Assembly: GCA_010093515.1 (NCBI GenBank)
Contig: MU001695.1
Span: 398,157 to 462,156, forward strand
Direction: 5' to 3'
Length of the DNA stretch: 64,000 bases
Source: Lineolata rhizophorae
Lineage: Eukaryota > Ascomycota > Dothideomycetes > Lineolatales > Lineolataceae
Part shown: positions 22,593-33,425 of the stretch, piece after piece
Numbering within the stretch: the stretch's first letter is position 1
Layout of the letters: the number at the start of each line of letters is the position of its first letter
Notes under the pieces: model-generated
The model's input: only the letters and a program-made list of their open reading frames with translations
What the model was told of the DNA's origin: nothing
The model's database searches: none
Position numbers and translations under genes: made by a program

Positions 22593-25500
22593 ATGACGAC
22601 GGGCGCCCCTTTTTCGTCTCCTTCCTCCCCTCCTCCCGGCCATCAGCAGCCGCATCCTCCTTCCATCCTCCACATTCTTGCCCGCCGCTCCCTCCTCCTC
22701 TCCGCCGACCTCCCACCTTCCCGCATCCCGGACATCTCCACCTGGGCCGCCCTCACCCAGGTGCAGGCGCACGTCCGCGCCTATTACCTGCAGCTCCGCT
22801 ACGGGTGCCGCCGGGCTGGGGAAACTCAGGCCCCGGCGGCGGCTCACACGAGCCGGGCTTGCTTCGGGCGGCCCTCCGGGCTCGGGGGGTCTGGAGCCGG
22901 CGGGGACGGCGACAACGGCGAGGATGCAGCATCGGCCGGCCACGCCCAGGCCCGCCGCCCAACTCCCATCACAGCGCGAGCTCTTGCCTTCGGGCTCGTT
23001 GGCTGGAGTGATGCCGCCGGCCGTCTAACGACGACGTACAGGCCCGGTCTGTACAGCCCGGAGAGCCGGGCGGCGCTCGAGCGCACCGGCTTCCTCTCCC
23101 CGCCCGACACCCTCCCTCCGCTGGGCCGCCTGTTGGCCGGTGCCCTCAACATGGCGCCGATGGTGGGGCCCGAGATCTGCCGGCGCCCGCAGCTGCGGCG
23201 CCCGGCGGAGCTGGAGTTCGGGCGGGGGCAGGTCGCCCAGGCGTGCTGGGAGATGCTGCCGTGGGGTTGCTTGGGCAGCAGCGCGGCCGAGGCCCGGGCC
23301 CGGCAGGAAGGCCTGGGGGAAAACGGGTGGAGAGAGAGGATCCACTGGGAGCTCTCCGGGGGTGCCAGGGCGCCGTGGCTCGGTGCCGGGGCCAAGAAGA
23401 TGGGCTGGGAGGGCGACGGTGCCGGGGCCCAAGGCCACGAGGCTGCCGCCGGAACGACGGAGGAGGAGCGCAAGGAGACAGCCCGGTGGATGTGGGAGTC
23501 CCAGTTCGTCGTGGATAAGAAGAGCCTTGTCCAGAATCTTTTCCACACACACGCCGTAAGGACGTTCATGTTCCGGAAGTTCGAACTACCCGGGGTCGGC
23601 ATAGGACGGGTTGAGGAGGCGAAGGCGGAAGAGAAGACGAAGGCGAAGAAGCAAGCGGTGGAGCAGGACGAGGCGGAGAATCACATCGAAACTGCCAAGT
23701 CCAAGCAGACGACCGAAGCTGCTCCAGAAGAGCCAACTAGTCCGGCCGTTGATGGTCGTCAACCCGGCCATTACGATTACCTGAGAAGGGAGAACCGCCA
23801 TTTGCGCAACCAAATGGTACGCGAGGGGAAGCTAGAGCTTCCTATCATTGAACCTGAGGAAGACCACCAGCGGGAGCCTTCGGTCTGGATCGACTCTAAT
23901 GGTGAGGCTAGCACCTTTGTCTTAAAATTGCGCGCATGGACCCGAACATTAGACCCTTACTTAAATGAATGTGCCATTGAAGGCGCCAACGACAATGAGA
24001 GTGGGTGTGAGCTATGCACCAAAGAAAGGTACGAGAACTACAAGGCGATTTGCCATGAGCTTTGCGAACACACGGGTTATGACTATCCGAGTGCGGAGGA
24101 GGCCGGTACCAATGGTCCTAAGGCTGGCGAACGTTTCACCGTGCTCCTGTGCCACCATTCGGTGTGGGAGTTGGAGGATCTTGCCCGTCCTTTCGGAGCA
24201 GAGGCTACCGCACCAAAATTGAATAGCTGCGGTGCTAACCTTGCCGGCGATGATCCCGCCACATCTAGTCCTGTCCCCGAAAAAACAGGCCGGTCGTCTC
24301 ACTCTAACGGGGCGGACTCCGCTGCATCGAACGCGAACGGCAATTCTAGTGCTCCCCAGAGCGAGCCTAGCCAGCTCCTTGCCACCCCCGCAGATGTAGA
24401 CGCGACTAGCGAGCAATCCCGCCGCGTTATCAAGCTCCAAGCCACCAACTTTTCGGGGAGTGAATCGACCGGGCAGCAACCTCCACAAGAAACGACTACA
24501 AAGCAGCGCTCGCTTTCGAATCGTCTGCCTTGGAGCGACTCAATCGATTTCATGCCATACCTTGCTATATCGCACCTTGATCCGAAAACGTTGAATCAGC
24601 TGGCCGATGTAGTCCGCGACGCAGTCCAACACAATCTAGTAAGCGCTACAGACCCCGAAAATATGTCCATGTATTATGCTGCCTTGGATGGGCCCAACTT
24701 CCACGCGTCGAGATCCCTTGCCTACGTTCAGCGGTGCCTGGGCTATTGCTTGGGTAACTACGATGTTCTCCTACGCTCGTTCCGCAATAACCGCAACAGC
24801 TACCTCCCTTCTCGCTATAATTTCATTGGCAAGTCGCCGTTGGCATACCTTTTGCCCTGGCCTATGGAAGAGGCTTTCAGAAAGTGGAGACATCACGGCA
24901 GCAAGTCGACCATCTTTGATGCCTTAGGGCAATCGCTCAGGGTGTTGCACAATCCGCCCCCGGAGATTCCGGCGCCAAAGAGCGCAAAATTCAGAGCTGG
25001 AAACTGGCCGCGCCGTCATCCCGCGGCCAATGCGCCAGAGGGTGTTTACTTGGATGACAAGGATGCAGCGCACATCATCGTGATCTGCATCTATGCCCTC
25101 GCGGCCCTGACACCCCGGACACATCCTCGCTTCTCGTGGAGGACCATCAGGAAGCTGTCCGGCCTCGGCTACGTCTCGAAGCCCAAGACGGTAAGGGCGA
25201 ACGAGCGGTATAGCGAGGCCGACATTCTGCGGTTCGATCAGCTCCACACATCTATCACGGATGCGCTTGAATTTGAGCCTGCAAAGCGGTTGGCCAGCCG
25301 GCTCTGCCGGGCTATTGGCGCCCGACGGTGCTTCCACGAAATCCTAAAGACAATCAGGGGCGAGAAAGTGGACACACACCATGGCAGGAGGGCCAGCGCA
25401 GAGCAAGACGAGGACATTGATCTCCCACTGATGCGACTCATCATTGATCACCTAAAATGTGTGGAGCGCGACCACATGAGCCTGGTGGGCGGCGAACAGG

Positions 25501-27296
25501 TCGAAAATGGCTGGTCGATCACGTCCATGTTGGCCGAATATCTGCGTGTCGTAATCCGCTCTGAGTGGGACGGCAAGGACGATATATACCGCTGGTCATC
25601 GGCGGGATCCGCTCTTGAGATTCTGGCGGACCTACACGTGCAGCAAACGGAGCTCTTCCTCCCGCATGACCTTTTCACACTTCGCTTCGTCTCGAGCCAG
25701 CTTGACACCTTTGACTTAGCCACGGGCTTCGTATCTCACGTTCCTGGACCTAACCACTTCCACTTGCTCTCTTACACGTGGATCTTCCCGCCTCACGAGC
25801 TTGTGGCCTTCTTCCGTGCCATAAACTATTCGCAGATGCTGCGGTCGTTCGAATCTTCCGGCTCCGTCGTACATGTCCTGCAACGCTTCAACTGGGTACT
25901 CCAGCCGACGGCTCCGGACGAAGGAACGGATATCGCGGCCATCGCCATCGCGGCAATGGCCAACCCACACCGCTGGAGCCTCCACCGTTACAACAACCCA
26001 GTGCATCACCGCCGCGACACGGGGGCCACGGCCATCGCCCGTTCCGAATTCCTTTCCGCCCGCCTGGCGAAGGCGTTCGAACGGTACCTCGTGCTAGACG
26101 TGCGCCGCGATCACGCCCTTGAGGATGCGTTTGACCAGCTGTGGCAGCGCGAACGGCGCGAGCTGCTGCACCCGCTCAAAGTGCGCATGGGCATTGGCGA
26201 AGGAGAGGAAGGCGTTGATCACGGCGGCGTCAGCTTCGAATTCTTTCGGACGGTGCTAGCAGAGGCGCTAGATCCGAACAAAGGGCTGTTCGTCGAAGAT
26301 CCGCGCTCGCACATCAGTTGGTTCCGTCCCACATGGAGTCCGGCCCTTGAGGGCATAGAAGACGGCGACAACTGGACGAAAGTGGTGCCCCTGTACAAGT
26401 TCGAGTTGATCGGCTTGCTCTTCAGCGTCGCGTTGTACAATGGGATCACCGTGCCGGTGAATTTCCCGCTCCTCATGTACAAGAAGCTCCTCGGAGGGCA
26501 AGCCACGTCGCTCAACGATATCGGTGATGGGTGGCCAGAATTGCGGCGGGGGCTTGACAGCTTGATGGATTGGGACGAAGGCGACGTGGCAGATGTCTTT
26601 GTCCGAACCTACGAGTTCAGCTACACCTCGCCGATGGGCGACGTGGTAAGCATCGACATGACTCGTTATGGTGGTCTAACGGAAAACAACGAGGAAGTTG
26701 AGGGGCCGCCGTGGCCACCGGTGGTGGAGGACGACGATGATTCGTTAGAGAACTACGAGCAAGAGGAGAGGGAGGCACCAATGGTGACAAACTCATGCAG
26801 GGAACAGTTCGTGAGGGACTATATCTGGTGGTTGACGGACAAGTCGATCCGGGAGCAGTTCGAAGCTTTTGAGCGGGGCTTCTTCACGTGCATCGACCGG
26901 CGGGCCCTCTCGATCTTCACCCCCGAGCAGCTCGCGTCGCTGGTGCAGGGCTCGACCGACGTAGACCTGGACGCGCTCGAGCGCATCACCCGCTACGAAG
27001 ACGGCTACACGCGCTCGCACCCGACCATCGCGCACTTCTGGTCCGTGGTGCGCGGCTACGGCGCGCGGCGGCGGCGTCGCCTGCTCGAGTTCGTCACGGC
27101 GTCGGACCGCGTGCCCGTCAACGGCACGGCCAGCGTCGTCTTCTGCATCCTGCGCAACGGGCCCGACAGCGACCGGCTGCCGACGGCCATGACGTGCTTC
27201 GGGAAGCTGCTGCTGCCGGAGTACGCGTCGAGGGAGAAGCTGGCGGAGAAGCTGGGCGTGGCCTTGGAGAACGCGGCTGGGTTTGGGACGGCATAA
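22593..27296 (+). CDS. HUL4: HECT-type E3 ubiquitin ligase, Hul4-like
   Basis: Uninterrupted frame of 1567 aa. The C-terminal ~400 residues form a HECT domain: VDHGGVSFEFF, GLFVEDPRS, YKFELIGLLFSVALYNG, then LPTAMTCFGKLLLPEY with the catalytic Cys at about 1535. The DYIWWLTDKSIREQFEAF block suggests the Hul4/HECTD2 branch. The N-terminus has a Pro-rich start, RAYYLQLRYGC and ITARALAFGL, where Hul4 relatives carry a small Cys-rich zinc module; here most of those cysteines are absent and the stretch is Gly/Ala-rich. A charged Lys/Glu linker (~350-400) and a Ser/Asn-rich region follow. It would transfer ubiquitin from an E2 to substrates; the yeast relative acts in nuclear and chromatin-linked quality control. 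The start is supported by the ATG after CAACACC and the family-like first helix. Confidence 0.9.
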   Translation: MTTGAPFSSPSSPPPGHQQPHPPSILHILARRSLLLSADLPPSRIPDISTWAALTQVQAHVRAYYLQLRYGCRRAGETQAPAAAHTSRACFGRPSGLGGSGAGGDGDNGEDAASAGHAQARRPTPITARALAFGLVGWSDAAGRLTTTYRPGLYSPESRAALERTGFLSPPDTLPPLGRLLAGALNMAPMVGPEICRRPQLRRPAELEFGRGQVAQACWEMLPWGCLGSSAAEARARQEGLGENGWRERIHWELSGGARAPWLGAGAKKMGWEGDGAGAQGHEAAAGTTEEERKETARWMWESQFVVDKKSLVQNLFHTHAVRTFMFRKFELPGVGIGRVEEAKAEEKTKAKKQAVEQDEAENHIETAKSKQTTEAAPEEPTSPAVDGRQPGHYDYLRRENRHLRNQMVREGKLELPIIEPEEDHQREPSVWIDSNGEASTFVLKLRAWTRTLDPYLNECAIEGANDNESGCELCTKERYENYKAICHELCEHTGYDYPSAEEAGTNGPKAGERFTVLLCHHSVWELEDLARPFGAEATAPKLNSCGANLAGDDPATSSPVPEKTGRSSHSNGADSAASNANGNSSAPQSEPSQLLATPADVDATSEQSRRVIKLQATNFSGSESTGQQPPQETTTKQRSLSNRLPWSDSIDFMPYLAISHLDPKTLNQLADVVRDAVQHNLVSATDPENMSMYYAALDGPNFHASRSLAYVQRCLGYCLGNYDVLLRSFRNNRNSYLPSRYNFIGKSPLAYLLPWPMEEAFRKWRHHGSKSTIFDALGQSLRVLHNPPPEIPAPKSAKFRAGNWPRRHPAANAPEGVYLDDKDAAHIIVICIYALAALTPRTHPRFSWRTIRKLSGLGYVSKPKTVRANERYSEADILRFDQLHTSITDALEFEPAKRLASRLCRAIGARRCFHEILKTIRGEKVDTHHGRRASAEQDEDIDLPLMRLIIDHLKCVERDHMSLVGGEQVENGWSITSMLAEYLRVVIRSEWDGKDDIYRWSSAGSALEILADLHVQQTELFLPHDLFTLRFVSSQLDTFDLATGFVSHVPGPNHFHLLSYTWIFPPHELVAFFRAINYSQMLRSFESSGSVVHVLQRFNWVLQPTAPDEGTDIAAIAIAAMANPHRWSLHRYNNPVHHRRDTGATAIARSEFLSARLAKAFERYLVLDVRRDHALEDAFDQLWQRERRELLHPLKVRMGIGEGEEGVDHGGVSFEFFRTVLAEALDPNKGLFVEDPRSHISWFRPTWSPALEGIEDGDNWTKVVPLYKFELIGLLFSVALYNGITVPVNFPLLMYKKLLGGQATSLNDIGDGWPELRRGLDSLMDWDEGDVADVFVRTYEFSYTSPMGDVVSIDMTRYGGLTENNEEVEGPPWPPVVEDDDDSLENYEQEEREAPMVTNSCREQFVRDYIWWLTDKSIREQFEAFERGFFTCIDRRALSIFTPEQLASLVQGSTDVDLDALERITRYEDGYTRSHPTIAHFWSVVRGYGARRRRRLLEFVTASDRVPVNGTASVVFCILRNGPDSDRLPTAMTCFGKLLLPEYASREKLAEKLGVALENAAGFGTA

Positions 27297-28186
27297 TGCG
27301 GGGTGTTCGGGGAATCAGGGGAAAGGGGCGTTTATGAGAGTGTGTTCTTGGGGTGGTTTGTGCTACGGTATAGTAGCTATACTTATCATGATGGAGTTAT
27401 GGGCAGGACGGGAGGCAGTTTGAGTGTCGGAAAAGGGGCTTCTATAGCGGAGTGTTTCATGTTGCTTGCGCTGCGGTTTAGCGGCTATGCTCGCGGAAGG
27501 TTCATGGGAGCGATGGGACAGAAGTTTGGTGTTTGGGTCTGTTGTTTCGAATAGTAGATAGGTCATTGTATGTATATTCTTACTGGCCGCTCCTGCGGAG
27601 CCTGTATGGCATGGGAAACAGTTAGATGGATGGCGTGGCTTCGATTGCCGCTGCAGTAATATGCTTAAACAGATAGACTCAGTAGAAGTCAAGGGTAAAG
27701 TCCGTTGTCTTTCGTTGCTGTGATTGCGCCGGCGGAAAGGAGCTGTTCAGAGTGGTTGGCCTCGCATACGTTCACGGCGTGATGGATGGCACGTTCATCG
27801 AAACTAATCCAACCCAACGGAATTTTGAGATACCAATAGCACAGGCGGGATTTCGATACACAATCTATGTGTGACTAGATGCGAGCATTCACTCGCCGCA
27901 GGCTTCGGATATATCTATGTACGCCCGTAATAGCTGAAACTTGCTTCCTGGAGTGTGGCACATCCGAGCTTGGTGCTGGATGAAGTTTTCAGATTGCCTT
28001 TTTTGGTTTAGTACGGACCTCAGAGTCTGGCTTTGGCAAACCCTCCCCGGGTTACTCCACTGAAGCCACAGTCATCACGCCGAAACTTCGAGACAACCGC
28101 TCCAATCTCGCCGACGCGTCAATGCCGTGACTGCGGACAGGCTTCTCGGACCCGCACCTTCACCTGCCGTCGCCGTCACCACAGCA
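27297..28186. other. Intergenic, HUL4 3' flank and GH18-UBA 5' region
   Basis: AT-richer than the flanking genes. Nothing was recognised apart from presumed UTRs. Confidence 0.45.
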
Positions 28187-29398
28187 ATGCCTCCCGTCCC
28201 GCCTCGTCGCGCCCACGACCCCCTCCGCCTAGTCCTCTACGCGCAAACACACCATGCGCCGCACACACAAACCCCCGTATCGCTGCTTCCGCTGCTGCCC
28301 ACCCCCCTCACGCACCTCATCGTGGGCGCCTTCCACCTCAACGCCACGCCCGGGCACATCACGCTCAACGATGACCCGCCCAGCCACCCCAAGTTCGACA
28401 GCCTCTGGGCCGACGTCCGCGCGCTACAGACGCACCCCAACCGCCCGAAGAAGGTGCTCGCGATGCTCGGCGGCGCCGCGCCGGGCACCTTCACCCGCCT
28501 GGCGGACCCGGACCCGGCCCGCTTCGAGGCCTACTACGCGCCGCTGCGCGACTGCCTCCGCGCGCGCGCCTTCGACGGCGTCGACCTCGACGTCGAGGAG
28601 CGCGTCCCGCTGGCCTGCCCGCTGCGCCTGCTGACGCGCCTGCGCGCCGACTTCGGCCCGGCCTTCGTTGTCACGCTCGCGCCGTGCGCCTCGGCCCTGC
28701 TGCACCCGCGCGCCCCGCACCTGAGCGGCTTCTCGTACTTCGAGCTCGCGGCCGAGGCGGCCCGGCTGGTCCGGCCCGCGCCCTCGTCCGGCGCTGCTGC
28801 CGCTGCCGCCCCGCCGCTCATCGCCTGGTTCAACGTCCAGCTGTACAACGGCTGGGGCGACGCCCGCCAGATGGGCGCGTACCTGGGCGCGGTGGCACGC
28901 GCCGGCTGGGACCCGCGGCGCGTGGTACTCGGCGTGCTGACGGCGGCACGCAACGGCGGCAGCGGATGGGCGGGCGCCCGTGAACTATCCGGCCAGATAG
29001 CCGGCGCGCGGCGTGCCTGCGAGATGCTGGCCATGGCCGGGGTGACGTTCGCGGCGGGTGGTGGGACGCTGGGCGGGGCCGGGTTTGGTGGTGCTGGTGC
29101 CGCTGGTGCCGTGTCGCCGGTCGAGCTCGGCGGCATCATGGGGTGGGAGTATTTTAATGCGGGCGAGGAGGACGAGCGGTTTAGAGGCAAGCCGTGGGAG
29201 TGGGTGAGGGAGATTGGGGAGGCGTTGAGGCCACCGGCGGTACGTGAGACGCCGCCGCGGCAGCAGTGGGGAGAGGACAAGATTGAAGCTTTGATGGGGC
29301 TGGGATTCGAACGGCAGCAGGTTATTGGGGCGTTGAATGCACGAATGGGCAACGTGGATGCGGCTGCTGGAATGCTGTTGGATGGCAGTTTTGGCTGA
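28187..29398 (+). CDS. GH18 chitinase-like protein fused to a C-terminal UBA domain
   Basis: Intronless, 403 aa from the ATG at 28187; upstream the frame has only a GTG. The N-terminus (MPPVPPRRAHDPLRLVLYAQ) lacks a signal peptide. A TIM-barrel GH18 pattern follows: THLIVGAFHL, KVLAMLGGA, then DGVDLDVEE at ~130-138 with the full DxxDxDxE catalytic motif (acid Glu137), LIAWFNVQLYNGWG and MGWEYFN. The last ~40 residues, DKIEALMGLGFERQQVIGAL through AAGMLLDGSFG, form a UBA-type three-helix module with the MGF-like loop. GH18 enzymes hydrolyse chitin or related N-acetylglucosamine chains, while UBA domains bind ubiquitin. The combination and lack of export signal suggest a cytosolic role, for example on glycans or misfolded glycoproteins; that is inference. 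It converges on the calpain gene, with 469 bp between stops. Confidence 0.8.
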   Translation: MPPVPPRRAHDPLRLVLYAQTHHAPHTQTPVSLLPLLPTPLTHLIVGAFHLNATPGHITLNDDPPSHPKFDSLWADVRALQTHPNRPKKVLAMLGGAAPGTFTRLADPDPARFEAYYAPLRDCLRARAFDGVDLDVEERVPLACPLRLLTRLRADFGPAFVVTLAPCASALLHPRAPHLSGFSYFELAAEAARLVRPAPSSGAAAAAAPPLIAWFNVQLYNGWGDARQMGAYLGAVARAGWDPRRVVLGVLTAARNGGSGWAGARELSGQIAGARRACEMLAMAGVTFAAGGGTLGGAGFGGAGAAGAVSPVELGGIMGWEYFNAGEEDERFRGKPWEWVREIGEALRPPAVRETPPRQQWGEDKIEALMGLGFERQQVIGALNARMGNVDAAAGMLLDGSFG

Positions 29399-29867
29399 GA
29401 GTGATTTGATTGGCAGACTTGCATTGTTACGAAGTGGTGGGGAGAACATATATGCCCTATCGACATAAGTGTGGTGACTCGTGCCATGAAGAAAAGCAAC
29501 CGACGATGTAATGTTATCACTACAAGATGGCGTTATGTCTATAAGAGAGGGGCAAATGTACAACCGGGGGAAAATCGCCGCAAGAAGGCAACGATAGGGA
29601 CGCGATGTCATGGCAACGAAATCGGGCTGACGGTCTTAAAGTACATGCTTATGCTAAGAGCACAGTGGGATCTCAGGAGTAAAGAATATCTCCAGCACTA
29701 TTGCAACAACACGATCAAGCAATTTCAGTCGCAGCCTATGTACAAGCGCCAGCGGGCTCAGCAAAAAAGAAACAAAAAACAATGAAGCGAATACGAACCC
29801 AGCAAAACTAGAAATTAACAGCAAATGCCCAGATATGCGTAATCCTCGCAGACCGCCATATCCAGAC
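29399..29867. other. Convergent intergenic spacer
   Basis: 3' flanks of GH18-UBA (+) and the calpain gene (-). No gene was recognised. Confidence 0.45.
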
Positions 29868-32800
29868 TCAAAACCTCCCCTCCAACCTCCTCCGCGCCCA
29901 TAAGCTACCGCTCCGCTCCCTCCCCTGCACGCCAAACCCGGCCGCCCGCCTACCCCCGTCGCCGCCGCTCCGATCCCTGCTCACGCTGCCGTCGCTGCTC
30001 TGGCCGCGGTAGCGCTTGCTCGCGTCGGCAGCCGAGTCGTCGACGTCGAGGCGGCGCTGGGCGCGGCGGCCGACGCGCTCGCCCCGGCGCGCCACCTCGA
30101 TGTTGACGCGCGCATCGGCCGAGAAGACGCGCAGGCCCACCACGCACACGGCGTTCCAGGGGTCGCGCTCGAACTCGTCCTCGGCGTCGTCGCCGGCGTC
30201 GTCCGGGCCGCCCTCGCCCATCATGCCGCGCATCCAGGCGTCCGGGCCGCCCGACGACGGCTTGCCGGCGGCGGCCTCCTCGCCCTCCGACTCGCCCTCG
30301 GAGCTACTCGGCGCGTCGAGCTCCGAGTCCCAGCTTAGGTCGTCGTCGCTCACGTCGCTCAGCCGGATGCTGCTGCCGCCGACGGAGCTGCCGCCGCCGA
30401 AGCCGAAGCCCGCCTCGGGCATGTGCCGCGGCGCCTTGTGCACGCTGATGCCGGGGCGCACGCCAGGCACGGCGGACAAGGTATCGCGCCGGACAGGAAG
30501 GGGTGCGGACGGGGGTGCGGGGCTGGTGGCGCGCCGCGCTGCGGCGGTGCCGTTGGTGACCGTCGGGGGAGCGGGAGAAGAGTGCCGCATGGGTGCAGTC
30601 ACGGAGGCGGAGCGACCATGTGGACGCGATGTCTGCTGTTGCTGCTGCTGCTGAACGGGTGGGAAGGTCGAAGGGGGAGGTGGAGCCGAGCGGGGCGGGT
30701 TGTCGCCGATGGGGACGGAGGATGGTCGTGAAAAGGGTGAGCCCGGACGGGAAGCGTTTTGAGCAGGGAGGCCGGGAGAGTCCGTTACGCCGTTAACGGT
30801 GGAACCGTTGGTAACAGTCGTCGCGGCCGTGACAGTCGAAGAGGTGGTCGTGGCAGTGCTCGTAGATGCGTTGGTTGCGACGGACGAACTAGTGGGTGGA
30901 CCCGATGCGTTTCCGTTTCCGTTTGGCAGAGGCGACACACCTGGACGGCCGCTGGGCGCCTGCTGCGGTGGTGTCCCGGTTCCATCTCCCTCCGCTCCAT
31001 GACTCTGTATGCCCAGCCCGTGCAACGGCTCCGGCTCCGATACGCGCAGGTCCTCGATACGGCGGTCCAAGATGGCCGCCGGCGGCGGGCCCGGCGGCTC
31101 CTGCCCGGGCACCGGCGTGGCCGTCCCGCTCGCCGCCGCGCTGCTCCGCTCCAGCTTCTCCGCGATCTTCATGTTCTTGCGGATCTGGCGCAGCTTGTCC
31201 TTTTTGTGCTGCTTGCGGCGGGCGTCGTGCATCTTCTTGAGCTGGCGCTTCTGGCGCTCCTTGCGCTCGCGCTGCTCGCGGTGGCGCGCCTCGCGCTCCA
31301 GCTCGCGGAACTGCCCTTTGGCATGGGCGAGGTCGTAGCTAAGGCCGATGGCGAGCAGCTTCTCGCGGCGCGTCGTGCACGTGCTGCGGATGACGCGCTC
31401 CGGGGTCGGCTTGTGTGGGTTGCGCGTCGCGGTGATCTTGAGCAGCACCGTGTACGAGCCGGCCTCGAGGTCGAGCTCGGTGCTGACGGACCGCTTCATG
31501 AAGTACGGCTTGTTGGACCGTACAATGTAGTCGTCCTCATCGTCCTTGTGCAGTCGGAAGCTCAGCTGGAAGCTGTACTGTCCTTCTAGGCCAATGAAGT
31601 AGCGGTCGTCGAGTTGCGACAGCACAATGACGACAGGGCTGGCTGCCGAGAGGTTGATGTTGAACTTGGTGTCGAGATAATCGACCGTCCAGGGCACCTG
31701 TACCGATGTCCACTGCTGCGTGACTGTCCACTCGGGCCCGAATAGACGCGTGCGGTCGAAGTGCTGATAATGCGTGAGGAGATCCTTGTACGAGATCCAA
31801 AAGACGCCGTCGTCGCCAAACTTATGGTTGAGCTTCTCCATGCGCTCCGGCGTCCACTCCTCGGAGCCATCACTCCACTTTCCCTGCCACTCGGAGCGAC
31901 CCCAAGGGTTGCGCAGCTTGAGCAAACGGTGGCCATCGAGCTCGCGTGCTTCCATGATGGAATAAGCATGTTTTTCCTGGATGCCCTTGCGCTCGCCGTG
32001 CTTGCCGCCCATCTGGCCGCAGCCAAAGAGAAACGTCTTGTTCACGTTCATCAGCTCATCCTTCCAGAACTTATCCTTGTCGAGAATGTCCGTCGCAAAG
32101 ATCTCCGTCGTCACGCCTCCGGTCAGGTCCTCGATGCCCTCGCCAACGAAGCCGCCGTTGATGGCCGCATAGTCACCATGAGACTTCGCGTATGCCTTCT
32201 CCAACAGTGGTAGCCACGTTTCGTTGGGGTCCGCGCACTGCGCAAAGTACAGCGCGCGCGAGCCCGTCTGCATTACGGCGCGGTATTCCTCCTCCGGGTT
32301 CTTGCGGTTCTGGACTGCGAGCCACTGGTGGCGCTCGACTGTGGCCTCATCAAAGTCCTCCTTGATCAAGTACAGCTTGTCGTCTACGATTTCGGAGAAC
32401 CACTCGCCGTCGCGGTGAAAGACGAAGCCGTATACGCCGACTTGCTCGTCACACGCCACACAGACGCGCCGGATCAGTCCTTGTCCGTTGCTGAGCGTGC
32501 ATAGCGCCGACATGAACCAGCAGTCGCCCTCGTTGCCCTGGCGAATGTCGTTGGCGGATGCGCCTTCGATGAAGAACTTGGGGTCCTCGAAGATGTCCTA
32601 GGGTCATATCGTTAGTCCGAGCGCATTTCGAGAAATACGGAGGCGCGAGAAATAATTAGACTACTATGAGAGCCAAAGCGACACAAAGGAACAATAAGAT
32701 CTTAAAAAAAGGCCAGGGCATCAAAATGAAAGTGAGACCAGGAAAAATAATTGAGAGAACAAAATCTTCTTATGACGGCGTCAATAAAAAAGCCCAAGCC

Positions 32801-33425
32801 GGGCCTGCAGTCGCATAGTCTATGCGAAAGCATATGAACTCGTGGATACCACTAGGGCCGCACAAGATGTTCCCCGCCCAAAATATCACATGAGCTCATA
32901 AGCATCAACATGAACTTCCACGCATACATAAAATCCGCGAAAACAAAATTCAATAAAACATACCTCTACGCGCTTCACCGACATGGGCCGCAAATTGGAC
33001 GAATTGTCGCACAGCGCCGTCAAGCAATCCGGCAGGACGCCTTGCATGCTAAGGCGGAAGTCGGCCTCGATGTCAAAGTGCGGATCGCGATACTTCTGGT
33101 TGATGCGGCGGCACTCGCGGACGATCTTGTCGACCTTGCGGCAGCAGTGCAGGACGGCCCGCTCGTAGGAGGCGAGGGCATTCTGGCCCGGGACGACGCC
33201 GCGGGGCGCTAGCTGGGCGGCCCGTCGCGCGTACGAGTTGTCCGGCAGCACGGTGAAGGCCTTGCCCGGGTGCTTCGAGTTGAACTTGGCCCAGAAGGCG
33301 TCGATGTCCTTCTGGGGCGTCTGCTGCGGAGGCCGCCGTGGCGGCGTGGCCGGGCCCGCGAGCGAGTCCAGCGAGTTGGCCCGCGTGGGCTGCCGCGATG
33401 TCATGTCGACCATGGAGTGGGGCAT
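29868..33425 (-). CDS. Calpain-family cysteine protease
   Basis: Two exons, 33425-32964 and 32597-29868 (1063 aa), joined across a 366-nt intron (GTATGT...CCTAG). Residues 1-154 hold a helical segment YERAVLHCCRKVDKIVREC that precedes the catalytic core. The CysPc triad is complete: Cys180 in GNEGDCWF, His364 in EKHAYSIM and Asn384 in LRNPWG. A calpain-type beta-sandwich (C2L) region follows (QQWTSVQVPWTVDYLDTKF, GSYTVLLKITATRN), then a basic coiled coil rich in RE/RK (~580-640), a long Ser/Pro/Thr low-complexity stretch with a short polyQ tract (30633-30653), and an acidic, then Arg-rich tail. It resembles the filamentous-fungal calpains distinct from PalB/Rim13, which lack this long tail. 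No EF-hand was seen, so calcium control, if any, would act through the core. Substrates are unknown. Confidence 0.85.
30633..30653 (-). repeat. CAG/polyglutamine microsatellite inside the calpain gene
   Basis: Repeated TGC-TGT-TGC units on the plus strand encode a short polyQ run on the minus strand within the disordered tail. Confidence 0.7.

Noticed and set aside
29298-29312. GGGATTCGAAC, similar to a tRNA B-box complement
   Set aside because: It lies in the UBA coding sequence and has no cloverleaf around it.
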